Origin: Sporomusaceae bacterium
GTDB taxonomy: Bacteria; Bacillota; Negativicutes; Acidaminococcales; JAJUGR01
Assembly: GCA_029265905.1 (NCBI GenBank)
Contig: JAJUGR010000004.1
Span: 1 to 64,000, forward strand
Length of the DNA stretch: 64,000 nucleotides
Reading direction: 5' to 3'
Under the pieces are notes generated by a model, which saw only the letters and a program-made list of their open reading frames with translations, had not been told where the DNA came from and did no database searches. Shown here piece by piece: positions 35,135-42,413 of this stretch; within the stretch, counting starts at the first letter, position 1, and each line of letters begins with the position of its first letter. The position numbers and the translations under genes are program-made.

Positions 35135-35956
35135 TCAGCGTGCCCTGCCGGCAATCTGCCGCGCCAGAGCTGTGTTCAGGGCATGACTCGATTTTACAGC
35201 TATGATATGTCCGCGAACCGGACCCGCTAAAAAAATGTCGCCCAATATATCCAGCACTTTGTGACGGACAAGCTCATCCGGGTATCGAAGCGGCGTCAGC
35301 ACCGCGTCGTCACTGTACACAACCACGTTTTCCAAGCTGCCGCCCAGCCCAAGCCCCTTCTTTTGCAGGGCTTCCACTTCGTGCAAAAAGCCAATCGTTC
35401 TGGCCGGGGCAATCTCGCGCAAAAAGGTCTCTTCATCTAGCTCAAAGTCGATGTACTGTATGCCCAGAAGCGGGTGGGGATTGACCGATGTAAAGGACAC
35501 CCGCAGGCCATCATAAGGTAAAATCGTAATAAAGCGGTCCGCGTCGCGAACCGTTATCGCTTCCTGCAGCCTGACTTCATTACGTTCAGCCTGCTGTTGA
35601 AGCCGGCCCGCACGCAGAATCAGTTCCGCAAATTCCTTGGCGCTGCCATCCAAAACCGGCGGTTCCGGTGCGTCCATCTCCACCCGGCAGTTGTCGACGC
35701 CAAGCATGTGCAAGGCCGACAACAAATGTTCGATCGTATAGACAGTGGCGTCGCCACTGCTCAACGTCGTTGCCCGCATAACGGAAGTGACAAGTTCCGC
35801 CCGCGCTGGTATCTGCGGGTGACCAGGCAAATCCATCCGAACAAAGCAAATACCGCTATTGGGCGGTGCCGGCACCAGCCGTAACGAAACAGGCTTGCCG
35901 GAGTGCAGCCCGATGCCAGTGCATTGAACCGCTTCGGCCAGCGTTTGTTGTTGCAT
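35135..35956 (-). CDS. lpxC: UDP-3-O-acyl-N-acetylglucosamine deacetylase
   Basis: This 273-residue zinc enzyme is the committed step of lipid A synthesis. Motifs: TGIGLHSGKPVSLRL, YTIEHLLSALHMLGVDN (Glu-His zinc/catalytic pair), VLDGSAKEFAE, GLGLGGSLENVVVY and VRHKVLDILGDIFLAG (zinc-binding His and Asp). It lacks the long C-terminal tail of E. coli LpxC that controls FtsH degradation. It leads the lpxC-fabZ pair and has a promoter just upstream. Confidence 0.97.
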   Translation of the reverse strand: MQQQTLAEAVQCTGIGLHSGKPVSLRLVPAPPNSGICFVRMDLPGHPQIPARAELVTSVMRATTLSSGDATVYTIEHLLSALHMLGVDNCRVEMDAPEPPVLDGSAKEFAELILRAGRLQQQAERNEVRLQEAITVRDADRFITILPYDGLRVSFTSVNPHPLLGIQYIDFELDEETFLREIAPARTIGFLHEVEALQKKGLGLGGSLENVVVYSDDAVLTPLRYPDELVRHKVLDILGDIFLAGPVRGHIIAVKSSHALNTALARQIAGRAR

Positions 35957-35988
35957 TCCTGGCGCCTCCTTTTTTCTAATCGTATCTT

Positions 35989-36017
35989 ATTTTACAGGAA
36001 AAGCCGCCGGCCTGCAA
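35989..36017 (-). promoter_or_regulatory. Candidate promoter of lpxC
   Basis: Minus-strand TTGCAG (36012-36017) and TAAAAT (35989-35994) are separated by 17 bases. They lie 33 bases before the lpxC ATG and overlap the terminator of the preceding gene. Together they mark the border between the lpxD unit and the lpxC-lpt unit. Confidence 0.6.
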
Positions 36018-36043
36018 GAAAAACGTCTTACATGCCCGGCGGC
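35997..36043 (-). terminator. Probable terminator after the second acyltransferase gene
   Basis: Minus-strand GCCGCCGGGC (36034-36043) can pair with GCCGGCGGC (36003-36011) with one bulged G and a 22-base loop, followed by TTTTCC. The 5' arm overlaps the end of the coding region (Pro-Pro-Gly-Met). The long loop makes it less certain than the other terminators in the window. Confidence 0.5.
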
Positions 36044-36903
36044 TGGGTTTTCCAGCGATTATGCAGCCAAAACCAGAGGTCCGGCCGGTCTGAGATAACT
36101 TCTTCCAACCAACGCACTAGCCGCTCTGTCATTTGCCGGATATCCTGCTCCTTATCGCTGCTGCGCGCAACATGCAAGACCGGCCAGCACTTCATGACAT
36201 ACGTCCCATCCGCCTGGTCAATAATGACGCAGGGCACGATCGGTGCCTGCTTAAGCCTTGCCAAAGCCGCCGGTCCCTGCGGCACATAGGACGGTTTGTT
36301 GAAAAAGTGCGTCGCCAAACCATCCGTGCCTGCATCCTGATCCATTAGCAGGCCAACTACATGTCCTTGTCCCAGCATGCGCGCCATTTCCAGCACGCCC
36401 GTCTTATAGGTGACATGCACGCCGACAGCATTGCGCAACTCCCTGATCAATCGGTCCATATCCGGATTGTTTTGTTTTCTTCCCACTGCCACGGACTGAT
36501 AGCCGGATAGCCCCATCGCAGCTGCCAGTATTTCCCAGTTGCCAAAATGGGCAGTCGCCATGACGACGCCCTTGCCTTCCGCAACGGCGGCATCGATATG
36601 TTCCCTACCTTCCCACTTGACGATTCGTTCCATCTTCTCTTTCGTCAACGAAGTGAACCCTAGCACCTCTAAAATCATCGGGCCGAAACGCACCACGCTC
36701 GCTTTGACAGCCGCCTCCGCTCGCGCGCGCGTCGCTTGCAATGCGAACTGCGCATTATCAATGGCCATTTTTTTGCGCCACTGCGGTGTGACAAGCCAGG
36801 CTACCTGTCCCAAGCCTCGCCCCAGCGCCAATTGCACCGAACGCGGCAGGAAGGAAACCGCCCGTCCGATTAGTTTCAATAATGGTACTGCTATTTTCGC
36901 CAA
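36028..36903 (-). CDS. Lipid A late acyltransferase, LpxL/LpxM family (copy 2)
   Basis: This is an acyltransferase of about 291 residues with one N-terminal membrane-associated helix. H-x4-E lies in TAHFGNWEILAAAMGLSG; LLMDQDAGTDGLATHFFNK, PIVPCVIIDQ and LWFWLHNRWKTQPP are family motifs. It is a distant paralogue of the copy at 23514-24404 and probably adds a different secondary acyl chain. The best start is TTG at 36901-36903, 7 bases after GGAGG; an ATG 45 bases earlier would overlap the previous gene. It ends the lpxD transcription unit. Confidence 0.92.
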   Translation of the reverse strand: MAKIAVPLLKLIGRAVSFLPRSVQLALGRGLGQVAWLVTPQWRKKMAIDNAQFALQATRARAEAAVKASVVRFGPMILEVLGFTSLTKEKMERIVKWEGREHIDAAVAEGKGVVMATAHFGNWEILAAAMGLSGYQSVAVGRKQNNPDMDRLIRELRNAVGVHVTYKTGVLEMARMLGQGHVVGLLMDQDAGTDGLATHFFNKPSYVPQGPAALARLKQAPIVPCVIIDQADGTYVMKCWPVLHVARSSDKEQDIRQMTERLVRWLEEVISDRPDLWFWLHNRWKTQPPGM

Positions 36904-36917
36904 GCTGCCGCCTCCAT

Positions 36918-37544
36918 TTATCTCATGACTGATACGCCGGCGTACCACTGCCCGTGTTGCCGATAGCCACCTTCGATTTTGACACCGTCCCCGACATCGA
37001 CTCTCGCACCATAATTCATATCCCGCCCGTCATATTCGAGCAGCAGCGTCGTCGGCGCGAACTTTTTGGCGTGCCGATGCCGCGAGGGGCGATAGGTTTT
37101 CTCCAGCGCCGCAAAAACCCCGTCAAAGCGACCGCCGCCAACACCTAAATGCAGGCGGAACCCCATCGGGCCGGTTTTGGATACGGCCATATAAGGCGAG
37201 CGCTCACGTTCGCCCGTCACATCCTCCACGCCGATGACAACGCCAGGCAGCATAATCGCCTCCGACAGCAGACTGGTCTTTAAGTCAAGGCGCGCTGCGG
37301 AGGCGTATCCGTTCCCTTCCGGCAACCAAGCCACGCCAAGCTCCAGCCCCTGCAGCGGCGCTGCCGCCACTTGGGAAACAACGCCATCCTGCACGGCATA
37401 AAGACCAGCCGCAATCTGCCCCGGCCGCAATACATCGGCCGAAGGCGTGTTGATGTTTCCCATGACGCCAGCGGGAGACGGCCCTGCCCAGACCGCAACC
37501 GGAAATAGACAACAAAAAGTCAACAAGCAGGCAACCGCTCTCAT
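36918..37544 (-). CDS. Small YjbH-like secreted outer-membrane protein
   Basis: This is a 208-residue protein with a signal peptide (LLTFCCLFPVAVWA). The mature start, GPSPAGVMGNINTPSADVL, followed by PGQIAAGLYAVQDG, resembles YjbH-type proteins (GLIETPSA...G..S.G), which are outer-membrane lipoprotein or barrel proteins linked to exopolysaccharide. Later segments (YMAVSKTGPMGFRLHLGVGG; PTTLLLEYDGRDMNYGARV) have the alternating pattern of beta strands. At this length it could make only a small barrel of roughly 8-10 strands. It sits between a small secreted protein and an acyltransferase in the lpxD unit. Its function is unknown. Confidence 0.7.
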   Translation of the reverse strand: MRAVACLLTFCCLFPVAVWAGPSPAGVMGNINTPSADVLRPGQIAAGLYAVQDGVVSQVAAAPLQGLELGVAWLPEGNGYASAARLDLKTSLLSEAIMLPGVVIGVEDVTGERERSPYMAVSKTGPMGFRLHLGVGGGRFDGVFAALEKTYRPSRHRHAKKFAPTTLLLEYDGRDMNYGARVDVGDGVKIEGGYRQHGQWYAGVSVMR

Positions 37545-37566
37545 CCGCCAACGCCCCTATTCCTGC

Positions 37567-38013
37567 TTAAATTTTTACATCGATTACTGCAGATATGCCA
37601 ACACCGTTCACGCGCGTGAAGTTAACCGGATTTTTGCTGTCAATCGGAACCAGCGCCTTGACGCGGAAATTACTGCCAAAATCGCCCTCAATTTGAATAA
37701 CCGATTGCGTCTGCGCCACTAAATCCTCCGGCCCCATGACCTGGGCGGCGCCAATATGGCCCCCTTTGCCGAAAGAGAGAATTGGCACAACTTTCGTCGC
37801 ATAACCCACTTCCGCTTTGTTACGGATCAATAACGTGTTAATAAAGTTGTTCAACGGTTCAGCGAAACGATCGACCAAAAAACCGATCCCGCCAACTTTG
37901 AACACGTCGCCGACACTGATCGCATTTACCGGCTGAACGGCAACCCCAGTCGCCAGCAGCATGCCGAGCGCACCAACCAGCAGGCTTTTCTTTACTTTGT
38001 TTCGCATCATCAT
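37567..38013 (-). CDS. Small secreted protein of unknown function
   Basis: This 148-residue protein has a signal peptide (KSLLVGALGMLLATGVAVQPVNA) and no lipobox. The mature part starts ISVGDVFKVGGIGFLVDRF and has a helix (LNNFINTLLI), then a beta-rich half (VVPILSFGKGGHIGAAQV, VIQIEGDF, FRVKALVPID). I do not recognise the family. Three successive ATGs follow GGGGG; the annotated start is the first. It lies 33 bases downstream of lpxD, and its location among outer-membrane genes suggests a periplasmic or outer-membrane role. Confidence 0.65.
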   Translation of the reverse strand: MMMRNKVKKSLLVGALGMLLATGVAVQPVNAISVGDVFKVGGIGFLVDRFAEPLNNFINTLLIRNKAEVGYATKVVPILSFGKGGHIGAAQVMGPEDLVAQTQSVIQIEGDFGSNFRVKALVPIDSKNPVNFTRVNGVGISAVIDVKI

Positions 38014-38046
38014 GACCCCCTTTATATCATGTTATAACCACCGCTG

Positions 38047-39072
38047 TTATTCCTGATCCCGTTCCACCTTCGCCAGCCGCGCCTCCAGCGTCTTAAGACG
38101 TTTTGCCATATCGGCCAGCTTATTAACGTGCGCCTCGGCTTTAAGCCATTCCTTGTGCGGCTTAGCCGGGAAGCCGGCATAAAAAGATCCGGCCGGCACA
38201 TCGCTGATAATGCCCGCTTTGGCGGCGAAAACACAATTGTCGCCAATCGTCAGGTGGCCGGCCGCACCACTTTGCCCGGCAAAGGTGACGTTGTCGCCAA
38301 TCGTAACGCTGCCGGAAATACCGGTTAGCGCGACAAAAAAGCAATTTTCCCCTACCACGTCATTATGCGCCAGGTGAACGAGGTTGTCGATCTTCGTTCC
38401 GCGCCCGATGATCGTGCTCCCGGTTGTCGCCCGGTCAATGCACGCATTGCAGCCTACTTCCACATCATCATGCAAAATGACATTGCCGACCTGGGGCACC
38501 TTATAGTGGCGTCCTTCAACAGTCACATAGCCGAAACCATCGCCGCCGATGACTGCGCCTGGTTGCAGTGTCACCCGGTCGCCCAGCACGCAATCCTCAC
38601 GGACGACGCTCTGCGGATAGAGACGGCAATGACTGCCAACAACCGCCCGCGGCCCCACATAGGCCTGCGGATAAACGACGGTGCCTTCGCCAATGACCGC
38701 GCCTGACTCAACGCAGGCGCCGGCTAAAACAGCTGCCGTAGGATGAACCGTTGCATCGGCCGCCACAAACGCCCGAGCGTCGACGCCAGGCGCATAGGAA
38801 GCAGACGGCGCAAACAAATTCAACAGGCGGGCGAAGGCAAGACGGGGATCGCGAACGCGTATGCACGGTTTGGCGAACTGTTTGACGTTCTCCGGAATAA
38901 TAACCGCCGCCGCCGCGCAGGCCTCCGCCTTTTCCAGGTGGGGCGGCACAGCGAAGGTTATTTCCGAAGCCGAAGCCGCTTCAATATTGGTCGCCCCATT
39001 GATGACAAGATCAGCAGGGCCATCGAGCAGTCCGCCCAGCAGTTCCGCAATTTCCCCGAGTTGTTTCCCCAT
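38047..39072 (-). CDS. lpxD: UDP-3-O-acylglucosamine N-acyltransferase
   Basis: This 341-residue enzyme has an N-terminal uridine-binding domain (residues 1-100), then a left-handed beta-helix with hexapeptide repeats and catalytic histidine in HLAHNDVVGENC. GDGFGYVTVEGRHYKVPQVG and GGQSGAAGHL-like FAGQSGAAGHLTIGD are diagnostic. It adds the second hydroxyacyl chain in lipid A synthesis. The C-terminal helix runs to the end. It follows three Skp-like genes, as in many diderms. Confidence 0.96.
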   Translation of the reverse strand: MGKQLGEIAELLGGLLDGPADLVINGATNIEAASASEITFAVPPHLEKAEACAAAAVIIPENVKQFAKPCIRVRDPRLAFARLLNLFAPSASYAPGVDARAFVAADATVHPTAAVLAGACVESGAVIGEGTVVYPQAYVGPRAVVGSHCRLYPQSVVREDCVLGDRVTLQPGAVIGGDGFGYVTVEGRHYKVPQVGNVILHDDVEVGCNACIDRATTGSTIIGRGTKIDNLVHLAHNDVVGENCFFVALTGISGSVTIGDNVTFAGQSGAAGHLTIGDNCVFAAKAGIISDVPAGSFYAGFPAKPHKEWLKAEAHVNKLADMAKRLKTLEARLAKVERDQE

Positions 39073-39088
39073 GTATACCCCTCCGTCC

Positions 39089-39505
39089 CTAGTTCATCTT
39101 TTTCAATACGTCTTCCGTCACGTCAACGCCGCCTTGCGCAACACCTTGCTTGTAGAGAATGGCGCCCAGCTTCTTCTCTTTCTGCACATCCTCCATGGCC
39201 TGCTTCAGGCTGCTTTCCACCTGCGCCTCGAGCTCCTGACGCAGTTGCATGAACTCGCCATATTTAGCCTGTTGTTTTTTGTCGAAGTCTTCTTTGCTCA
39301 TCGTTTTCTGGTCTTTATCCAGTTCTTCCTGGATGGCTTTCCCTTTAGCAGCCAACTGATCCTGCAGTCCTTGGATCTTGACGCTGTCTTTCATGACTTT
39401 TTCCAAATCAACGACGCCAATCGCTGCGGACTTGCCCGCACAACCGGTCAGCAATAAACTAAGCCCCATCATAATGGCCATGAGCCACACTAATTTCTTT
39501 TTCAT
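39089..39505 (-). CDS. Skp/OmpH-like lipoprotein (copy 3)
   Basis: This is a lipoprotein of about 138 residues: signal sequence with lipobox LLTGC near residue 22, then GVVDLEKVMKDSVKIQGLQ, a long charged coiled coil, and GAILYKQGVAQGGVDVTEDV at the end. This plan matches Skp/OmpH periplasmic chaperones that hold unfolded outer-membrane proteins. The lipid anchor is unlike soluble E. coli Skp. The ATG at 39503-39505 is 8 bases after GGAGG. It is followed by lpxD after 16 bases. Confidence 0.85.
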   Translation of the reverse strand: MKKKLVWLMAIMMGLSLLLTGCAGKSAAIGVVDLEKVMKDSVKIQGLQDQLAAKGKAIQEELDKDQKTMSKEDFDKKQQAKYGEFMQLRQELEAQVESSLKQAMEDVQKEKKLGAILYKQGVAQGGVDVTEDVLKKMN

Positions 39506-39527
39506 TCGCACTACCTCCATTTTATCC

Positions 39528-40463
39528 TTATTTAGCTTGCCGTTGTTGCACCGCCCGAATCAAATCAGACGTCAAATCAACAGCTTTCACATTGGCAATT
39601 GCCTGCCGAAACACAACGCCGATCTTCCGTTCCACTGCCAGACGTTCGGTCTCGGAGCGTATGTCGTTTTCGATTTGTTCCGCCAAACGCGTCTCTTGCC
39701 GCTGCAGCTCATGAATATGCGCCAGCAGTTCACCTTGGTTTTTAGACAATTCCGCCGCAACTTGCTTGTCCGAAGCCGCATCTGCCTGCAATTTTTTCTG
39801 TTCTTCAACTCGCAGCGCCTGCATAATTTTTTCCGACTCGGCGTTCGCTTGCGCGGCAAGACGCGCTTGTTCGGCCGCGCGGTTTTCATTGAACTGCCGC
39901 TCCAAGCCGCGCCGCGCTTCTAACAGTTCCTGATCGCGGCGCTGAAGCGTCCGGGCGTGAATCTCCTCCAGGCGCTGCCTGTCCGTTGCCGGCAAATGCA
40001 GCACCGCCAGCTTAAGTTGCAGATTAATTAATTCCGGCTGATGCCGCGCCTCTATGTCCGAACGCGCCTGTTCCCAGGCCCTTTCCAATTTCCCACGTTC
40101 CGCCTGCTCCCACACCAGTAAGCTTTCCCGATTTTTCGCTTCCAGCTCGGCCATCCGCGTCCGGAAGGCAACGTCAAAATAACCGTGCTGGCCGGCGGCA
40201 AGCAACTTACCGGACTGACTGGAAAAAGCCTGCTGCCTGGCCAGCAGCTCCGCTTTCAATTCAAAAGCGCGCTCCGCAGCTTGTCGGTCTTTTTTCGTTT
40301 GCTCCTGCTCACCAGCCAACGGATGTACCCGCCAAACAGCATTCCAGTCCACTACAGCAATCGACGGCGGAGGCGGTTCTGCCGGCGGTTTGGCCGTCTT
40401 GGCGCAACCGACAAATAGTAAGCTCAAAAAAAGCGCTAGACATATAAACGTTCGCCGTTTCAT
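39528..40463 (-). CDS. Large Skp/OmpH-related coiled-coil lipoprotein (copy 2)
   Basis: This is a protein of about 311 residues with a lipobox (LLFVGC, about residue 20), a proline-rich linker (AKPPAEPPPPS), a Skp-like strand IAVVDWNAVWRVHPL, then about 230 residues of highly charged coiled coil (E, K, R, Q, A). The end reads IGVVFRQAIANVKAVDLTSDLIRAV, comparable to the second Skp strand and helix. The coiled coil is more than twice the length of standard Skp, so the prongs would be longer. The ATG at 40461-40463 follows GAGGAG. It lies between two other Skp-like genes and follows a terminator at 40486-40512, so its expression may be reduced relative to the first. Confidence 0.8.
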   Translation of the reverse strand: MKRRTFICLALFLSLLFVGCAKTAKPPAEPPPPSIAVVDWNAVWRVHPLAGEQEQTKKDRQAAERAFELKAELLARQQAFSSQSGKLLAAGQHGYFDVAFRTRMAELEAKNRESLLVWEQAERGKLERAWEQARSDIEARHQPELINLQLKLAVLHLPATDRQRLEEIHARTLQRRDQELLEARRGLERQFNENRAAEQARLAAQANAESEKIMQALRVEEQKKLQADAASDKQVAAELSKNQGELLAHIHELQRQETRLAEQIENDIRSETERLAVERKIGVVFRQAIANVKAVDLTSDLIRAVQQRQAK

Positions 40464-40485
40464 CAGCCGCTCCTCTCGCAATAGG

Positions 40486-40512
40486 AAAAACGGGCCCGGC
40501 AAACCGGGCCCG
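40486..40512 (-). terminator. Terminator between Skp-like genes
   Basis: Minus-strand CGGGCCCGG (40504-40512) / CCGGGCCCG (40491-40499) forms a perfect 9-base GC stem with a 4-base loop, followed by five U's (40486-40490). It lies 16 bases after the stop of the first Skp-like gene and 23 bases before the start of the second. It probably lets most transcripts end after the first gene, with readthrough supplying the rest. Confidence 0.85.
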
Positions 40513-40527
40513 GCATCCTCTCACAGG

Positions 40528-41001
40528 TTATTTAGAAAGGCTTTTTACGACCTCATCCGTAATATCAACGCCGCCGTAAATGACAGTCTGTTTGTCAACG
40601 ACAATCGTCAGCCCCTTGGCGTCAGCTACCTTTTTAATCGCCGCCGTCACTTTGTCCAATACCGGCGTCATCAATTCTCTTTCTTTTTGCCCCAATCGCT
40701 CTTGTAGCTGCGCATAATAGCGCTGTTTTTCCTGATCAGACATAGCTTTTGATTTTTCTTCGAACTCTTTCTTCACGGTTTCCACTTCAGTCTGCATGGA
40801 AGCCTTAACGTTCGCCAACTCAGGATGGGATACAACCACCAATTGATAGTTGACAACGCCAACCGCTGAATTGTTGGCCGGCGCTGCATGGCCAATGCTG
40901 CTTTGCGACAAGGAAATCCCCACTATGCCCAGTACAAAAAACGCGGCAATGATCAAAGACACCAACTTAACATTTTTTTTGTTCCGCAGTTGATTTAACA
41001 C
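40528..41001 (-). CDS. Periplasmic chaperone Skp/OmpH (copy 1)
   Basis: This is a 157-residue protein with an N-terminal signal or anchor (LVSLIIAAFFVLGIVGISL), the Skp-type strand VGVVNYQLVVVSHPELANV, a charged coiled coil (about residues 65-115) and GLTIVVDKQTVIYGGVDITDEV, all in Skp/OmpH order. It holds unfolded outer-membrane proteins between Sec and BamA. It starts with GTG after GAGG. There is a good promoter 37-65 bases upstream and a strong terminator downstream, so it is the most strongly expressed of the three paralogues. Confidence 0.9.
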   Translation of the reverse strand: MLNQLRNKKNVKLVSLIIAAFFVLGIVGISLSQSSIGHAAPANNSAVGVVNYQLVVVSHPELANVKASMQTEVETVKKEFEEKSKAMSDQEKQRYYAQLQERLGQKERELMTPVLDKVTAAIKKVADAKGLTIVVDKQTVIYGGVDITDEVVKSLSK

Positions 41002-41037
41002 TTATTCCATTCCTCACTTTCGTTAATCCTAGTTTTA

Positions 41038-41066
41038 ATTATATCAGCGGCGGTTCCGCCACGCAA
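41038..41066 (-). promoter_or_regulatory. Strong candidate promoter of the skp-lpxD unit
   Basis: Minus-strand TTGCGT (41061-41066) and TATAAT (41038-41043) are separated by exactly 17 bases. The spacer contains the near-palindrome GGCGGAACCGCC. It is the closest match to a vegetative promoter in this part of the window. It starts a unit running through three skp genes and lpxD. Confidence 0.7.
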
Positions 41067-41071
41067 CTTGC

Positions 41072-42346
41072 TTACAAATTGCCGACCACCCGCAGGAACT
41101 GCTCGTGCCGCCCTGCCACATACTCCACGCTCAAAAACTCGTGCAGTCTGTAGCGCAGAGTGATATCACGGTCGTTATCATGCGGATGAACTTGCGCGCG
41201 GACCCTCCAGGTATTAGCAAAACTACGCTCTACCCACCAGTACGTCTCCTGATCGCCCAATTCAACTTGCGCGCCAAACAGCCAGGGACCATTATGCCAG
41301 GCATAGCCGGGCTCCACGGTCCAGTCCATCTCTGTCGGCCGCAATGTTATTTCCACAAATGCCTCATTCTGGGGGCTGAAGAATTTTCCGGCATGCAGGC
41401 GACCAGAAATATTGTCATCCTTCCGGTCCACATCCACATACCCTTCCGCCCAAAAGCGGTAACGATCTGACTCCAAGCGAATTTGCACCTGTGTGTCTGC
41501 ATCCGCCTTGACAGACACGTCCGGCGTCAGTCGATAACGCTTCGCCACGGAAGTATCTGCGGTTTTCGTCGCCAGCCACTGCGTCAATTCCGGCGCATGC
41601 CGCGCGGCGTATTGTACCGGCAATCCGCGGATCGACTGGGCCAAACGACCGATTTGCTCTTTTTCTTCCAACATCAATACATTGGGGATCGAGAGAGAAA
41701 ACAGCTGGTACTGCACGCGCTGCACCGTCTGACCGATCGGCAACAGCACGATATTCACCTTCGGCACGGACTCGGCGCTGATGTCGACCGTCGTTTGAAA
41801 CTCCGGCACACGCGTTTCCACGCGCCGCCGGATTTCCGCCTTGACCGCCCCGCTGCTCCAATCGATTGCATCCCGGGACAAGCCCAAAAACAGGGCTTGC
41901 ACTTCTGCTTCAAGCGGTCCTAAATCAGCCCGCAACAGTGGCAGCATGTCGGTTGATACCCCTGACAATGTCAGCCGCACATCCGCGCGTTCCACAACCG
42001 GCCCCCATGGGCGCACCGTAAGCTTAACCAGCGTTTCCGGCCCCACCACCAGCGCCACTTGTTCAACGCTGTAGCCGGTCAGCACCCGCTCCGCTACTTC
42101 ACCAATGAGGCGTCGATAATCGGCTTGCCGATCGGCAACCAACTCGCTCGGCCGTTCCTTGAGCAAATGCTCGCTGATGACCGATAGGCTGGCGTTCATG
42201 CGCTCCATCAGCACTGGCGATGGACGTCCTTGAGGAAAATCAAGTTCGACCCGCACTTTTTCCACCAGCGGCGCTGCTTGAGCAACCAAGGGCAGGAGCC
42301 AGATCGCCAACACCAACAGACACCAAGATACGAACCGCTTGTTCAT
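41072..42346 (-). CDS. Outer-membrane protein of unknown family next to bamA
   Basis: I do not recognise the family. The protein is about 424 residues with a signal peptide (SWCLLVLAIWLLPLVAQA). The N-terminal part (25-260) has mixed alpha/beta segments, some reminiscent of POTRA-like repeats (VEKVRVELDFPQGRPSP...; LVKLTVRPWGPVVERADV). The C-terminal 150 residues alternate aromatic and polar residues in strands (YRFWAEGYVDVDRKDD; EAFVEITLRPTEMDW; WLFGAQVELGDQETYWW) and look like a barrel. Its position directly after bamA suggests a BamA partner or substrate. Either of two adjacent ATGs after AGGGGGG is possible. Confidence 0.65.
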   Translation of the reverse strand: MNKRFVSWCLLVLAIWLLPLVAQAAPLVEKVRVELDFPQGRPSPVLMERMNASLSVISEHLLKERPSELVADRQADYRRLIGEVAERVLTGYSVEQVALVVGPETLVKLTVRPWGPVVERADVRLTLSGVSTDMLPLLRADLGPLEAEVQALFLGLSRDAIDWSSGAVKAEIRRRVETRVPEFQTTVDISAESVPKVNIVLLPIGQTVQRVQYQLFSLSIPNVLMLEEKEQIGRLAQSIRGLPVQYAARHAPELTQWLATKTADTSVAKRYRLTPDVSVKADADTQVQIRLESDRYRFWAEGYVDVDRKDDNISGRLHAGKFFSPQNEAFVEITLRPTEMDWTVEPGYAWHNGPWLFGAQVELGDQETYWWVERSFANTWRVRAQVHPHDNDRDITLRYRLHEFLSVEYVAGRHEQFLRVVGNL

Positions 42347-42367
42347 CATTTCCCCCCTGGCAAGCAA

Positions 42368-42390
42368 CAGGCCGGCATCACGCCGGCCTG
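42368..42390 (-). terminator. GC-rich hairpin after bamA
   Basis: Minus-strand CAGGCCGGC (42382-42390) pairs perfectly with GCCGGCCTG (42368-42376) around a 5-base loop. It follows the bamA stop by 23 bases. The run after it (TTGCTTGCC) is not a proper U tract, so it may slow or partly stop transcription, or protect the bamA mRNA end. Confidence 0.4.
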
Positions 42391-42413
42391 CGTTACCTCA
42401 TTCGATCACAGCA

